From the NCBI GenBank assembly GCA_963971225.1, contig OZ020267.1:112253936-112317935 (forward strand): a stretch of 64,000 nt of DNA. The letters are read 5' to 3'. The DNA comes from Melieria omissa (Eukaryota > Arthropoda > Insecta > Diptera > Ulidiidae). Positions 31,881-42,794 of the stretch are shown here, piece by piece; within the stretch, counting starts at the first letter, position 1; every line of letters begins with the position of its first letter. The position numbers and the translations under genes were made by a program. The notes beneath the pieces were generated by a model. It was not told the origin of the DNA, did not search any database, and saw nothing but the letters and a program-made list of their open reading frames with translations.

Positions 31881-33850
31881 TCCTAACGTATCCGCATACA
31901 TCTTCCATATATACTAAAAAAACAAATTTCTACGAGTGATACCAATTGAAAAATCTTCATCGTTTAGAACTCCATTCAACATATCTCTGCATCCATCAAT
32001 GCTTTGGTAAGGCACAACAAAACTTGACTTGTCCTTACACCATTCAACAACTTCAATCTCTCTCTTTCTCTCCCTCGCTATTTCTACATTTTTCCATCTC
32101 GCTCGTTTTGTTTGGCATTTGACTGCAATTCCATACACATTTATCTCAAATTGTGGAATTTCTTTGCAACGTTTGAGCGAACGTTGATTTATCGAATTTC
32201 CTTTTACAGTTTGTTTTGGCATTTTTTGTTGCATTTTTAATACACATTGGCGCGTTATGTTCACGTTTCGCTTTGCAACAAATCAAAGTTGGATGGAAGC
32301 GAATTTCCAAACAAATCCCAGATACTCGAGCGATTGCGTTGCGCCCGCATTTTGTGCCAGTGCTGCCAGCATTTGCATTTCTTCACACAAATACACTGCC
32401 GCCACATGAACACATGTGTGCGTTAGTGTGCATGTGTGCGTGCGATTTACAATTTGCGTTTACATTAACTCAGCAATATTCTCAACGCACGCACACACAC
32501 ACACATACAAGCGCTGCTGTACTGCTGGCACGATTTTGGCTTTTATCCTTTTATTGCTTCCGCTCTGGCAGCGCAGCGCCGCGCTCGCACTCGCTCGCTC
32601 GTAATAATCAGTGAAAGTGTGTTGTGGATCGGCAATGGCGGCATCGTTACCGCACTGTACTTCGCATCACTTCACTGCCGGCGCTTTGGTGCTGTAAATG
32701 TTGTTATCCTTTAGGATGGCGCCCCGTGACCCGCCTGTGCCCACGCCACACATCGCCTCACAAAGTGAGCAATAAAATTTTAATATATTAAAGTGGGTTC
32801 AGGCAAGTTCATGTAACGTCAAAGCCACCAGTCGTTTTATTTTGGGGAAATGTGCTGTGAAAATGATTTTTGTTTCCCGGCTGTTTTCCCTCAACACTCG
32901 GCAATGCATTATGACATGAAAAAATAAAACTGACTAGAAAAATTATGCCGCTGTGTGGTTTTTATATTTTCACAAAAACAACTTTACTTAGTCATAGAGA
33001 AATTTAAAAATTCTGCGTTTTCAACATATGAGAAAAGCACTTACAAAATGTTATGATGTAATATTTTTTTAAGGTTAGAGTTTTATATTTAAAATTTAAA
33101 TTTGTTTTGCCAAAGTTTGTATTTTTACTTGATTTTAGCAACTTTTTTATTTCTTCATAAAAGTCATAAAACGACGTGACATACATAATTTCATCACATT
33201 TTGCCATCACAAAACAATGCTGATGATATAATGTTCATTATTACTTTGACGGTGTGTAGTGTCTACCTTGAAATTGAATTAAACTCTCTTCTCACATTCA
33301 ATGACGAAAGCAGCAGAGCAAAAGGCGTGAAATCGTATCATATTTGCAGCTTTTGTGCTTTAGCTCATTGCATTTTCAACCGCAAAACACACACACACAC
33401 AAATTGGTGTGAGATGTGTGCGTGTGTGTGTGTGTGTGTGTGTAGGCAGCAAAAGCACTTAAGTGCAATGCACTTATTCAAACAAAGCATCTTAGCACAC
33501 AACTACAATCGCAGTCCGCTATATAAGTAGATAAAGCAAAGGCGGCAAAGGATAAAACGAAATGTTCGTTAAGAAGTAGAAAATTGCACGCGAGTGCAAT
33601 TCAATTTTTTTTCGTACCTCCCTTTTTGCAAATTCTCAAGCCACAAGTGTGCGCAATTTGGTGCACACTCGTTCAATTTCGTCACACGCACACACACACA
33701 CACACATTCATGTATTCTGTGTGTGTGTGCACTGTAAATGATATTTGTAGGGGTTCAAGGAGCACACTCGTTCCATACAGTGAATTCGAAATGCGGGGTT
33801 ATTGTCATACATTGGGTGTAAATTACATTATTTGAGGGTTGTAATGGAGC
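31881..33850. other. Intronic DNA with no recognisable gene
   Basis: Unique sequence with several CA/GT tracts, notably GT at about 33419-33443 and CA at about 33684-33706. The latter is followed by GTGTGTG, so it could fold back. The 32210-32610 stretch is less AT-rich, but no gene could be recognised. Confidence 0.5.
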
Positions 33851-33950
33851 TTAACCAATGAGTTGAGCTCACTAATCATGCGACAAGTATCTCGAAATCA
33901 GCTCAACAAAAGGGTAAAGGTTAGGGTTCAAAATGTTGCTACTGAAAACA

Positions 33951-35170
33951 AAAAAATAAGCTATTGAGAACCACAATTCACTCCGCTGATTACTATTGAT
34001 GGAAGGGATAAGATAGTTTGTGGATTTTTCGATATTATTTTACCTGAAATTGGTCCTTTTTAGTACTAAAATTAATTTTGGTATTTGAGTTTTCACATAT
34101 GTTGAGGATTTTAAAAGAAAAGGATGAAGAAAATTCTTGTAATCTGGTTTACTGAATTTGAATACAAAACTTATTTCATATACTTAAATACTCGAATCGA
34201 GTACTGGATTCCCTTTGGGATATTTAAGTACAAAAGTAGACTAAATAGAATAAAGAAATATTCTAATCCTTATACCCGGTATTAAGTATTCGATCACAAT
34301 ACTCAAACTTGGTTCCCACACCTTTAGTTAAGATTTTTCCAAGCGTTTTTGTTTCAAGTAAGTTTTATATCTGTTGTACTCAAAATCCTTTTCGTTCTCA
34401 GATATGAGCAAGAAAATTGTACTCGAAACAAATTCCTATACTCGGTTTTTCGAATATTATTCTTCGTTCTCAGAGATGAGCAAGAAAATTATAATCAGAA
34501 TCGTTTCTTAAACCAGGATTTTTATTTCTATTAGAGTATTTAATTACTGTGATGGATTCTTGTACTTAAAATCCTCTTCGTTCTCAAATATGAGCAAGAA
34601 AATTATAAACGAAATCCTTTTTAGAGCGAGATCCTTATATGAGCGAGAAATATGTATTCGTAATCGTTTCTAAAACTTGGATTTTTGTATCTATTAGAGT
34701 ATTTGAATAGTACTGAGTACTGTAATGCATTCTTGTACTCAAACTTGTTTTCGTACACAGAAATGATAAACAAATTTTACTCGGTACAGATTCCTATACT
34801 CGAGTTTTGGAATATTTTGTCGTATTTGATTAATGAAATAGATTTTTTTATTCAAAATCTTTTTTGTATTCAAAAATCTGTACACAAAATCGATTTTTGT
34901 ATTCTTATATTAAAATTATGCCAAGTATTTGAGTACTAAAAGCGGTTTAGGTACTCAAAACCACTTCGAATTCGATTTTTTTCACTCGAATACTGGATTT
35001 TTTTAGGTTTCGAATTACTGAAATAGTTTATTCTACTTCAAATGGCTTTCATGCTCAGATTGCAGATTATTGTACTCGAAGTATATTTTTTGTTCGGAAC
35101 TCCATTTTGGTACTGGGTATCTGTCTCGTACTCAGTTCAATAAAATTTAACTCAGTTCAGCTGCCATATT
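33951..35170. repeat. Degenerate TACTC/GAGTAC-rich repeat region
   Basis: TACTC, GAGTAC and AGTACT words are strongly over-represented. TCGTTCTCAGATATGAGCAAG near 34393, 34463 and 34579 marks imperfect local units, each followed by AAAATT and a TACTCG-type word. TTGTACTCAAA and CGAATACTGGATT recur. Composition resembles the larger array at 53480-55740, so the two may share an origin. Confidence 0.6.
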
Positions 35171-37314
35171 CGAGGAATTGAATGTAGTAAACTGTAGCTC
35201 ACTTCGATTCTTTGGCTAATCAACTAACTAACGCATCACTAACTTCAAAAAGTATGTTTGTATGTGCAACACTCAAGCGCGTACTGAACTTTTGTAATAT
35301 TACCACAGCCGTTGTTGTTGTTGTTCTTGCTCTTGTTCCGATATTTTTGCCACTACCGCATTGGGAGTAATTCAATCGATGCCGTCACTTTAAATTCAAT
35401 GGCCACAGTTCAAATCGTAATACCGCCAGTCGAGTGTATGTAAGTGCGTGTTGGTGTATGTGGTGCAAATGTTGGCCAAGAAGTGCAACATGCAACAGCA
35501 ATGGACTCTGCGTGCGAGCGAGCGAGAGAGTGAGTGAGTGAGTGTTGGCGAGAAAGGCGAAGGGAACACAAAAAATGTATTAAACGTGGCCACACAACAA
35601 CAATAGCAAAAACAAAACAAAAATTAGGTTAATGGAATATAAGTGAATCTTGCAACATGTATTTGTGTGTGTGAATGTATGTATATATGTGTGTATGTAT
35701 GTGTTAGTGTGCCTAAACGCCGAGTATTTGAGGCCACAACTTGAGACAATGCCATCGTGCTGCATGTGGTTGCTGCTGCTGTGGTTGATAGTCCTTATGT
35801 TGTTATTGTTGCATTTGTTAGACACACACACACACACGCACTCACAGAGTTGAGCGACTGCCACATGGGCGCAACAGTCAACGCCGCTGCTTGTGGCCAT
35901 TCGCGCAAAGTGCCTAATCTATAGTGGCAGTTGTTGTCTTTGCTGTTGTTGTTATTTGTTATTGTTGCTGTTGTTGTTGTTGGCCTGACCATTAACGTTG
36001 CACATTTGTCGATCAAGTATTTTGAAGCTTTTAACTGGTTTTTTGCTGCCGCAGTCGTAATTGTTGATGTTGTTGTTGTTGTTGTTGCAATTTTCCATGC
36101 GAATGCAGTTGCTGTGCAACGATTGCAATCGACAGCATTTACTATCGATGTTGTTGTTGTTGTTACTATTGTGGCAATGGCGTTTTTGGGGCGCCACTTG
36201 CGTCTGAACTGGTTTCGCTTTTGCTGCCACTTTGTTGCTAGTTTTGTTGTTGTTGTTTTTTGTCACAATTACTGTTGTTGTTTTGTGCAAGTGATTTGAT
36301 ATTTTCGGTTGTTGTGGTTTGGTTTTTTCCTTTCGGTTTTTCTCTTTTATATTTTGTTGCTTTCCTGGCCGCTGTTACCATTTGCTGGCCGCTAGTTTAG
36401 CGCTTTTGGCCGCAACTTGCGGTGGCAGCTCCATGACAGCAAATGTTAAACAAGTTCTCGAGGGGGGCGGAAGAGGCGGAGAAAGCGCACCGCACATTCG
36501 TGTTTGCAGAGAAAAAGTTGTGTGAAAAAAATGTGATTTGTGGAAAAGTGTGTGTGCGTTGTTGCAGCAGATAGCAAAAGTGATCAGGTGCGGTGAAAAG
36601 TTTAATATTTTTTTTTTGGGGTATGTTTGTGCCCTGACCCCCGGACATATTTTAAGCTATTTTCCACTTCAAAAAAAAAAAATTATAAAAAATAAAGCAA
36701 AATGCTGTGGCAACATGGCAAAGTGCGCACTTGTGACAGGAACTTGTAGCATATTTTGCGGCTGTGCGCCGCGGTGAGGCAATAATCGTGTGTTGCTGCA
36801 GCAGCTTGTAAGCGCACAAATATGCTGTAATTTGTGGCAAAGTTCCCCACAGTCACACACCTACACGCACCTGTGTGGCACAGCTGCGCGCCTTCTTCCG
36901 GCCCCTTCACTCTTTGCTGGGTTGTTTTGCATGTTAAATTTTTTATGTGTCCCACAGGAATCTCTGCTAAACATTTTCTACCCGATAGCATTACTTAAGT
37001 ACACAACATGTTATGTTTATAAAGGCATACTTTTAGGCATTTTTTGTAGATACATTTTTCAGGCATTAAAAAGCGCTAAAATTTGTTGTTTTTGTGCTGC
37101 TTAAATATCGATAATGCTGTGACTCATGTTGCAGAGTTTATATTAAAGGGTGTGGCTGTGATTGGGATAACATTTTGGCCATTAGATCAGTTTCAGGCTG
37201 ATTGCCTTCGTTCGTTTAGTTGTGACCCATTCCATGTCACACATATTGATTCAATTTCGTATCAACTTGATCCAAAAATAATATTAATTTTATATTTTTT
37301 CTCTTACATTTCAG
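35171..37314. other. Intronic DNA, simple repeats, upstream of the kuz exons
   Basis: Contains several TTG trinucleotide tracts (for example 35308-35322, 35942-35980, 36064-36087, 36244-36258) and CA tracts near 35822. Open frames on both strands across 35650-36300 come from these repeats (poly-Val/Leu or poly-Asn) and are not genes. The segment ends in the pyrimidine-rich acceptor at 37299-37314. Confidence 0.5.
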
Positions 37315-37511
37315 GTCATGTACCGCTCAACGAATACATATCGCACTATGAAACACTCAACTATGATCATGACCACATTAGAGCTAGTCACAATAGAGCG
37401 AAACGATCAGTGACCAAAGATCATTTTGTACATGTAAAATTTTCAGCGCACGGAAGACACTTCCATCTTAGATTAAAACGTGATTTAAATACATTTAGCG
37501 ATAAGTTAGAG
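37315..37511 (+). CDS. kuz: Kuzbanian (ADAM10) prodomain exon
   Basis: Kuzbanian is the membrane ADAM10-type metalloprotease that sheds Notch and other surface proteins. This exon encodes part of its prodomain, which keeps the enzyme latent in the secretory pathway. It begins after TTTCAG with two bases of a glycine codon (phase 1). It reads HVPLNEYISHYETLNY, then a RAKR proprotein-convertase-like site, KFSAHGRHFHLRLKRD and LNTFSDKLE. It ends at a GAG/GTGAGT donor on a codon boundary (phase 0). The NEYISHYE, AHGRHF and LKRD blocks are shared between fly Kuzbanian and vertebrate ADAM10. The exon follows one long intron and is separated from the next exon by only 65 bp. It is an internal exon: signal peptide and catalytic domain lie elsewhere. 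Confidence 0.95.
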
Positions 37512-37576
37512 GTGAGTAAAAAAATGCCATAACCCACACACACATATCCACTCATCTGACATACTTTGGTTTGCAG
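37512..37576 (+). other. kuz: 65-bp phase-0 intron between kuz exons
   Basis: The intron starts GTGAGT and ends TTTGCAG and is close to the minimum size common in flies. It contains a short CA run, and both flanking exons keep one continuous frame when it is removed. A stop codon (TAA in the intron) would end the protein if it were retained. Confidence 0.93.
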
Positions 37577-37991
37577 TTTTATGATAGCAACAATGGCCCC
37601 ATCGATGTCTCCACGGATCACATCTACGAGGGCGAAGTGATAGGGGATCGTAATAGTTATGTATTTGGTTCCATACTGGATGGGATATTCGAGGGTAAAA
37701 TAGTAACCGAACGTGATGCCTACTATGTTGAACATGCCAAGCGTTATTTTCCCGCCAATCGTACGCAAGCGAAGGCGTTGCGACGTGTGGTCCAGAGATC
37801 AGCGGCAACGACAATGTCGTCGACAACAAATACAACAGAAGCATCAACAACAACGTCGACGACGACGACGACAACGGCGACAACGCCAGCTAATGCTGAC
37901 ATAGCTGCCGATGACAGCGTTGATGTCGATTTTCATTCCATCATCTACAAGGACGCACACGTGGATGATGCTTACAAGGATCTGCGGGAAG
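37577..37991 (+). CDS. kuz: Kuzbanian (ADAM10) prodomain exon with Thr-rich insert
   Basis: This exon continues the prodomain in frame: FYDSNNGPIDVSTDHIYEGE, VIGDRNSYVFGSILDG, FEGKIVTERDAYYVEHAKRY and FPANRT, which carries a potential N-glycosylation site. The DHIYEGE, FGS.LDG.FEGKI and YYVE.AKRY blocks match the ADAM10 prodomain pattern. A low-complexity Thr/Ser/Ala-rich segment of about 45 residues follows, then DVDFHSIIYKDAHVDDAYKD, corresponding to the FHSVIY block in vertebrates. It ends GAAG/GTGAGT in phase 1. The open frame runs past the donor to a stop at 38054-38056, so unspliced reading would truncate the protein. The Thr-rich insert is encoded by repetitive ACA/ACG codons and is probably length-variable. 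Confidence 0.95.
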
Positions 37992-39000
37992 GTGAGTCGA
38001 TGAGCTATCGAATGAAAATTGATTATGACGCACTGCGTTTGCTGCGGTCTCGCTAAGCTGTAACCCGATTGCGTGCATTGTTTGCAGCAAATATGCGAGC
38101 GTGAAGTGAGGTACGGTTAAAAGTTTGTTGCGTTGCAAAAGTGACTTTCACCACCATTTCACAAACGCTTGAATAAAGCATTTTGCAGTTATTCAGTTGT
38201 TGAGAAGTACTACGAAGTTAGGTTGTTACGAGACTTTGATTAAAACGTACATTTTCGAGCAGTTTGGAAATGAAAATTTGGTTATAAGGATAAAAGGACA
38301 TTGACTGAACAACTTTGTAGGATGTTATGCTTAAAGTAAAGTAGAATTTCAACTAACAAATTGCTGTCTAATCAATACAAATAGCTTTCCAGAAGCTCCC
38401 AAGTCTTAAGTTATCCTTATAACTGCTGCTTAAAGCTTTATTGGAAGAATCAAGCATTTGACTTTGGACCATTTGTTTAAATTTAAAATGTTTTCCCATG
38501 CTCACTGTCTCTGGAAAATGTTCTTTAACACTCCATTTAATTTTTCTGGAATTTTAAAAATGATTTATTTTTTTAAATTGTCCTTTTCATATTGCAGCAT
38601 TAAATTTGTCTTCGCAACATTCGCTTGCAGTCCAATTTCGCTGTTTCATGTCTGTGTTTGTTGCCTTTCCATTTCAGCACAAATATTCGCCCATTCAGTG
38701 AATGTCAATTTTAATTTATCGGCATTCTTGTGCAATGACATTCATTTCAGTTGTCTGTTTCCCTCAGTTTATTGTGTCTTTTATGGCATCATTGTGTAGC
38801 GCGGTCAACAATAAATGCGTTTTAAACTAAATATCCACTGTACTGGAACTATGTGCGTAGCAATAAATGTGCACATAACCTTAGTTTATGTGCACATAAC
38901 CTTAGTCAAGCGGTTTTATGGTGTGTGTGAGTGACAAAGTCTTGATAACTTTTCATTATTGCAAAGAAAATCTTTTCTTCAAGGATTTATGTGGCGAGAA
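37992..39000. other. Intronic DNA with no recognisable gene
   Basis: AT-rich unique sequence. A 20-bp direct repeat (GTGCACATAACCTTAG...) occurs twice in a row at about 38868-38905. An open frame at 38458-38799 has no recognisable domain. Confidence 0.5.
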
Positions 39001-39553
39001 AGCAGAATGTGGCAGTTTTTTTTTAAATTAATTTTTATTTTTTAACAGTAACTAAAATACAAGAACTCGAATTGTTTTAAAGTAAAATTGCAATATTGTA
39101 AAAATATTCTGAAAATTTAAATTTAAACTAAATTTAAATCAAAAATGTTTCTGATGAAATAAGATCCTCAAAACTTGCTTACAAAACGTAGTTAAGTATT
39201 TGTTTCAAATTTAGTTTTCTAATTTTTAACAATAAATAACATAAACAACAACCACAATTAAGTAAAATTGCATTTTATTACATGATAGTAATTAAAATTA
39301 TAATGAAATCAATTATTTTCCTTATCAAATAACATCGGCAAAACTTACCTTCAAAATGTAGTTAAATTTTTTATTAAATTTATTATTTAATTTTTAACAA
39401 TATTTTAAATAAACAACTGGAACTGTCTTAAAGTAAAATTGCATTTTGGTATGTTCTGAAAATTTGAATTTAAATTCAAATTAAATCAAATAATTTTCTT
39501 ATCAAATAACATCGACAGAACTTGCTTACAAAACGTAAAGTTTTTTTTAACTA

Positions 39554-40289
39554 TCAGGTGTACAACTTTGCTTCCGCCGTTTTTTTCAAAAATTAAAAGC
39601 TTTATTGCGAAAAAGTGCTTACAGATGTATTATTCAAAGTATTGTCCGTCGCTAGCGACAACTTTCTTCCATCTTTCCGGCAATTTTCGGATCCCGGCTC
39701 GAAAAAAGGAGTCCTCTTTTGACGCTATCCATGAAGCAATCCATTTTTCCAATTCTTCGAAGGATTGAAAATGTTGATCTGCCAGGCCGTGTGCCATCGA
39801 ACGGAATAGGTGGAATTCAGAAGGGGCGACATCTGGGGAATACGGCGGGTGCGGCAAGACTTCCATTTCAGCGTTTCCAGGTACTTTTTGACCACTTTTG
39901 CGACGTGAGGCCGAGCATTGTCGTGTTGGAGGATGACTTTGTCATGTCGAAATCACCATTTTTAAAACGTTGAACCCACTCCCGACACGTTCTTTCACTC
40001 AGAGCAGCATCACCGTAAGTTTCTGAGAGCATTCGATGCGCTTCAGCTGCATTTTTTTTCGAATTGTAACAGAAAAGTTAAACTTCCCGCAAATGGCGAG
40101 AATTGGGCACATAAACGGACATTTTCGAGCATGAATAATACGAAAACAAGAACAACTGTCACTGAAACGGCGATGACAATAGGCACTGTCCACACTCACT
40201 TTAAAGGCATTACCATCTATGTATTTCAACCAGCCTCAGCCGGTACAGCCACCTATCGGAAAACGGCGGAAGCAAAGTTGTACACCTGA
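39554..40289 (-). mobile_element. Internally deleted mariner inserted in satellite
   Basis: Perfect inverted ends of about 30 bp begin TCAGGTGTACAACTTTGCTT on both sides and are flanked by TA (39552-39553 and 40290-40291). At 736 bp the element has lost the middle of the transposase. Removing it restores the roughly 175-bp satellite period, which shows it landed in an existing array. It is non-autonomous but might still be moved in trans, given intact ends. Confidence 0.93.
39630..40122 (-). pseudogene. mariner transposase with internal deletion
   Basis: From ATG 40122 the minus strand reads MSVYVPNSRHLREV, an in-frame TAA, then KKNAAEAHRMLSETYGDAAL and CREWVQRFKNGDFD (DNA-binding region). 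The middle, with the first catalytic D, is deleted. The frame resumes at VILQHDNARPHVAKVVKKYL (second D). A one-base loss before EVLPHPPYSPDVAPSEFHLF shifts the frame. The C-terminus ends DGQYFE at 39630. The third catalytic position, normally D in mariner (APSD), is E here (APSE), 34 residues after the second D. Stop, frameshift and deletion make it inactive. Confidence 0.9.
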
Positions 40290-41010
40290 TATATTTTAAA
40301 ATTGTTTACAATAATTTAAGTAAACAATGGAATTGTTTTAAAGTGAAGTTGAATTTTTTTATGTTCTAAAAAATTCAGTTTGAATTACAATTAAATCAAG
40401 TATTTTTTCTTATCAAATAACATCCCCAAATCTTGCTTATAAAACGTAGTTAATTTTTATTAAATTCATTTTTTAATTTTTACCAATTATTTAAATAAAC
40501 AACTGAAACTATCTTAAAGTAAAATTGCCCTTTGTTATATCCTGAAATTTTCAATTTTAAATTAAAAATTAAATCCTGTATTTTCCCCTCTCAAATAACA
40601 TCGAGACAACTTGCTTACAAAACGTAGTTAAGTTTTTTTTAAATCTATTTTAAAATTTTTAACAATAATTCAAATAAACAATTGGAATTGTTTTAAAGGA
40701 AAATTGCATTTTGTTATATTCTAAAAATTTCAGTTTGCATTACAATTAAATCAAGTATTTTTTTCTTATCTAATAAAATGTTCAAAAATTGCTTACAAAA
40801 CATATTTATTTTTTGTAATCTATTTCAAAATTTTTTACAATAATTTAAACAAACAACTGGAACTGTCTCAAAGTAAAATTGCATTCTCGTATATTCTAAA
40901 ATTTTCAATTTAATTTAAAATAAAATCCTGTATTTCACCCTCTCAAATAACATTGACAAAACTTGCTTACGAAACGTAGTTAAATCTTTTATTCAACTTG
41001 TTGTATTAAA

Positions 41011-42790
41011 ACTCCATTAAAACTATTCTAAAGTATGCACTTTTCAGCACCTATCACATCATTCTATTGATTTTCTTTGTTGCGCTTAAATCTTTTCGAA
41101 ATTGCAAAGCGCGCAGCGCAGCCAAAGCTCAGCTATTCGCTCTCCCTTCGGGCCGCTATGCACTTTTGCACTTTGATCCCATTACGATATTTAAATAAAG
41201 TATGCACCCTGCCTGCCCTCTAGCGCAAATTTACGCCATTTACGCTTCAAAAAAGAAACAACAACAGCAACATAAACAAGTAAACAAACACGCAGAATGT
41301 CGCGCACGCATTGTGTGCGTGTGGCGCCAACAAGCAACGATTTCCCCTACACGCATTTCATGCTCGAGAGTCGTTTCGCTCGACGCCATACACAATGAAC
41401 TGGCACACACTTGTGTGTTTGTGTATGTATGTATGTAGCAAATATACACGCATGTGTGTTTGTGTAATTTTTTTCTTGACAACAAGTCAGAACACTTGTT
41501 AAGCGGGTGTTAAGCCAAATAAAAGTGGCGCATGCCGACTTGAAGGAGCGTTCGCAACGCCCTCCTCAACTGCCAACTGCAGCAGCGCAGCACAGCGCAC
41601 CGCAGCTCCATTGCCGCCATATGAGCAGAGGCAACTGTGCACCCCGTACGCTTAGTGAATCATACATCACCGTCATCGGCAGCAGTTGCGTCACTACTTC
41701 CCCACTCGCATGCAGCACCTAACCGTTTATTGTGTGCAGCGCCAGTTGGCGCTGTGTGGGCCGACAACCGCAAACTGGCAACTTCAACATCAGCCACTGC
41801 ATTTTATATTCTATTCACCGCCCGCGACACCCCCTCGCGCCACACTATCGCCGCTCGACGCTTTCTGCGCCATTGAGGCAAAGTATCCGAGCGTACGTAA
41901 AGAATTTAGTTGCGGTTAATGTTGGGGTTAACAGACTCGCTATTTGTTATTTGCGCTGCCACTTGAAAGTAAAATCGCATTAAGGAGGCGGTAAATAAGC
42001 AGCGACAAGGGGACGGCTCCGACCGATCGTCAACTATAATAAATGCACATAGCTCGCTTGATGTGTGTTTATTGTGGTCGTATATTTTGGGTGGGTGTGT
42101 AGGTGTGTGGGCGTGTATAGACGGAATTGCCAATTAAAATGGCACACTTTTGTTGCCTAGTCGCTGTAAGATATAAAATCTGTTTATGATCTTAGTAAAT
42201 AAACTTTAGCACTTGTAGACGTAATAAAATTAACGTCCAATTTGATATATAAAAAGTAAATAGTGATAAGAGTTATTTGGAAGATGCATTGAGCAATGAC
42301 AAGTGTAGTTCTTGGCATAGTTTTCAAGATTAAAAATAGTTGTCATAAAAGAAGCGGTCGATATTTGTTTATCGAAAGAGAGCTGGATGCATAGTTTGAT
42401 GGAAACCTCTCAAAGAGTTTTAAGTTTTTGCTAAATAGATTGATCTGAAATTTATTTAAATTTTTAATGCTCGATTAGAAAAACATGTATCTTCTAAATA
42501 ATAATAACCCAGGAAACGTGCTTCCAATGGACGCAAGTTGGAATAATAAAAGAAAACATAGTGAGCTGAAGAGAAGAAAACTTTAAGCAAAGAAAGATGT
42601 AAGAAGTTTAGAAGTTGACGAAATTGTGGGAAATATTTAACAATTATAACAATTATAAATTCTTTTGATTTTTTTCTATTAAACAAACTGCAGGATGTTT
42701 GTAGTAGATGAGCCTTAAAGAGTATACAAATTTTTTCATTATTATACAACTACAAGAAGCACCTTGGATCAGCATCTTTTTATCTTTTTG
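41011..42790. other. Intronic DNA with no recognisable gene
   Basis: A relatively GC-rich stretch at about 41100-41900 has many short overlapping open frames in several phases, none with a recognisable motif. AT-rich sequence follows to the start of the 93-bp array. Confidence 0.45.
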
Positions 42791-42794
42791 AATA

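Larger units (their letters stand above)
1..37314 (+). other. kuz: Long upstream intron of kuzbanian (at least part)
   Basis: No convincing coding exon was found upstream of the acceptor at 37314, so this stretch is best read as intron. The acceptor has a pyrimidine-rich tract ending in TTTCAG and joins in phase 1, so the previous exon must end with one nucleotide of a codon. Kuzbanian genes in flies have very long introns, which is established knowledge. The exon carrying the signal peptide was not located and may lie upstream of the window. If a short exon is hidden here, I could not recognise it. Confidence 0.6.
39010..41010. repeat. Satellite of about 175-bp monomers, interrupted by a mariner
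   Basis: The core ACTTGCTTACAAAACGTAGT or close variants starts at about 39173, 39343, 39520, 40431, 40609, 40787 and 40961. Spacings are 170-178 bp once the 736-bp mariner and its duplicated TA are subtracted. Between cores, AAATAACATCGACAAA and an AACTGGAACTGTCTTAAAGT-type phrase recur. It is AT-rich and non-coding. At least seven monomers are visible, with some divergence. Confidence 0.85.

Noticed and set aside
35650..36299. Long open frames on both strands
   Set aside because: They follow TTG/CAA trinucleotide tracts, giving poly-Val/Leu on one strand and poly-Asn on the other, which is typical of simple repeats.
39010..41010. CRISPR-like array
   Set aside because: Repeats of about 175 bp that tandemly abut, in eukaryotic AT-rich DNA, are satellite monomers with no spacer structure.
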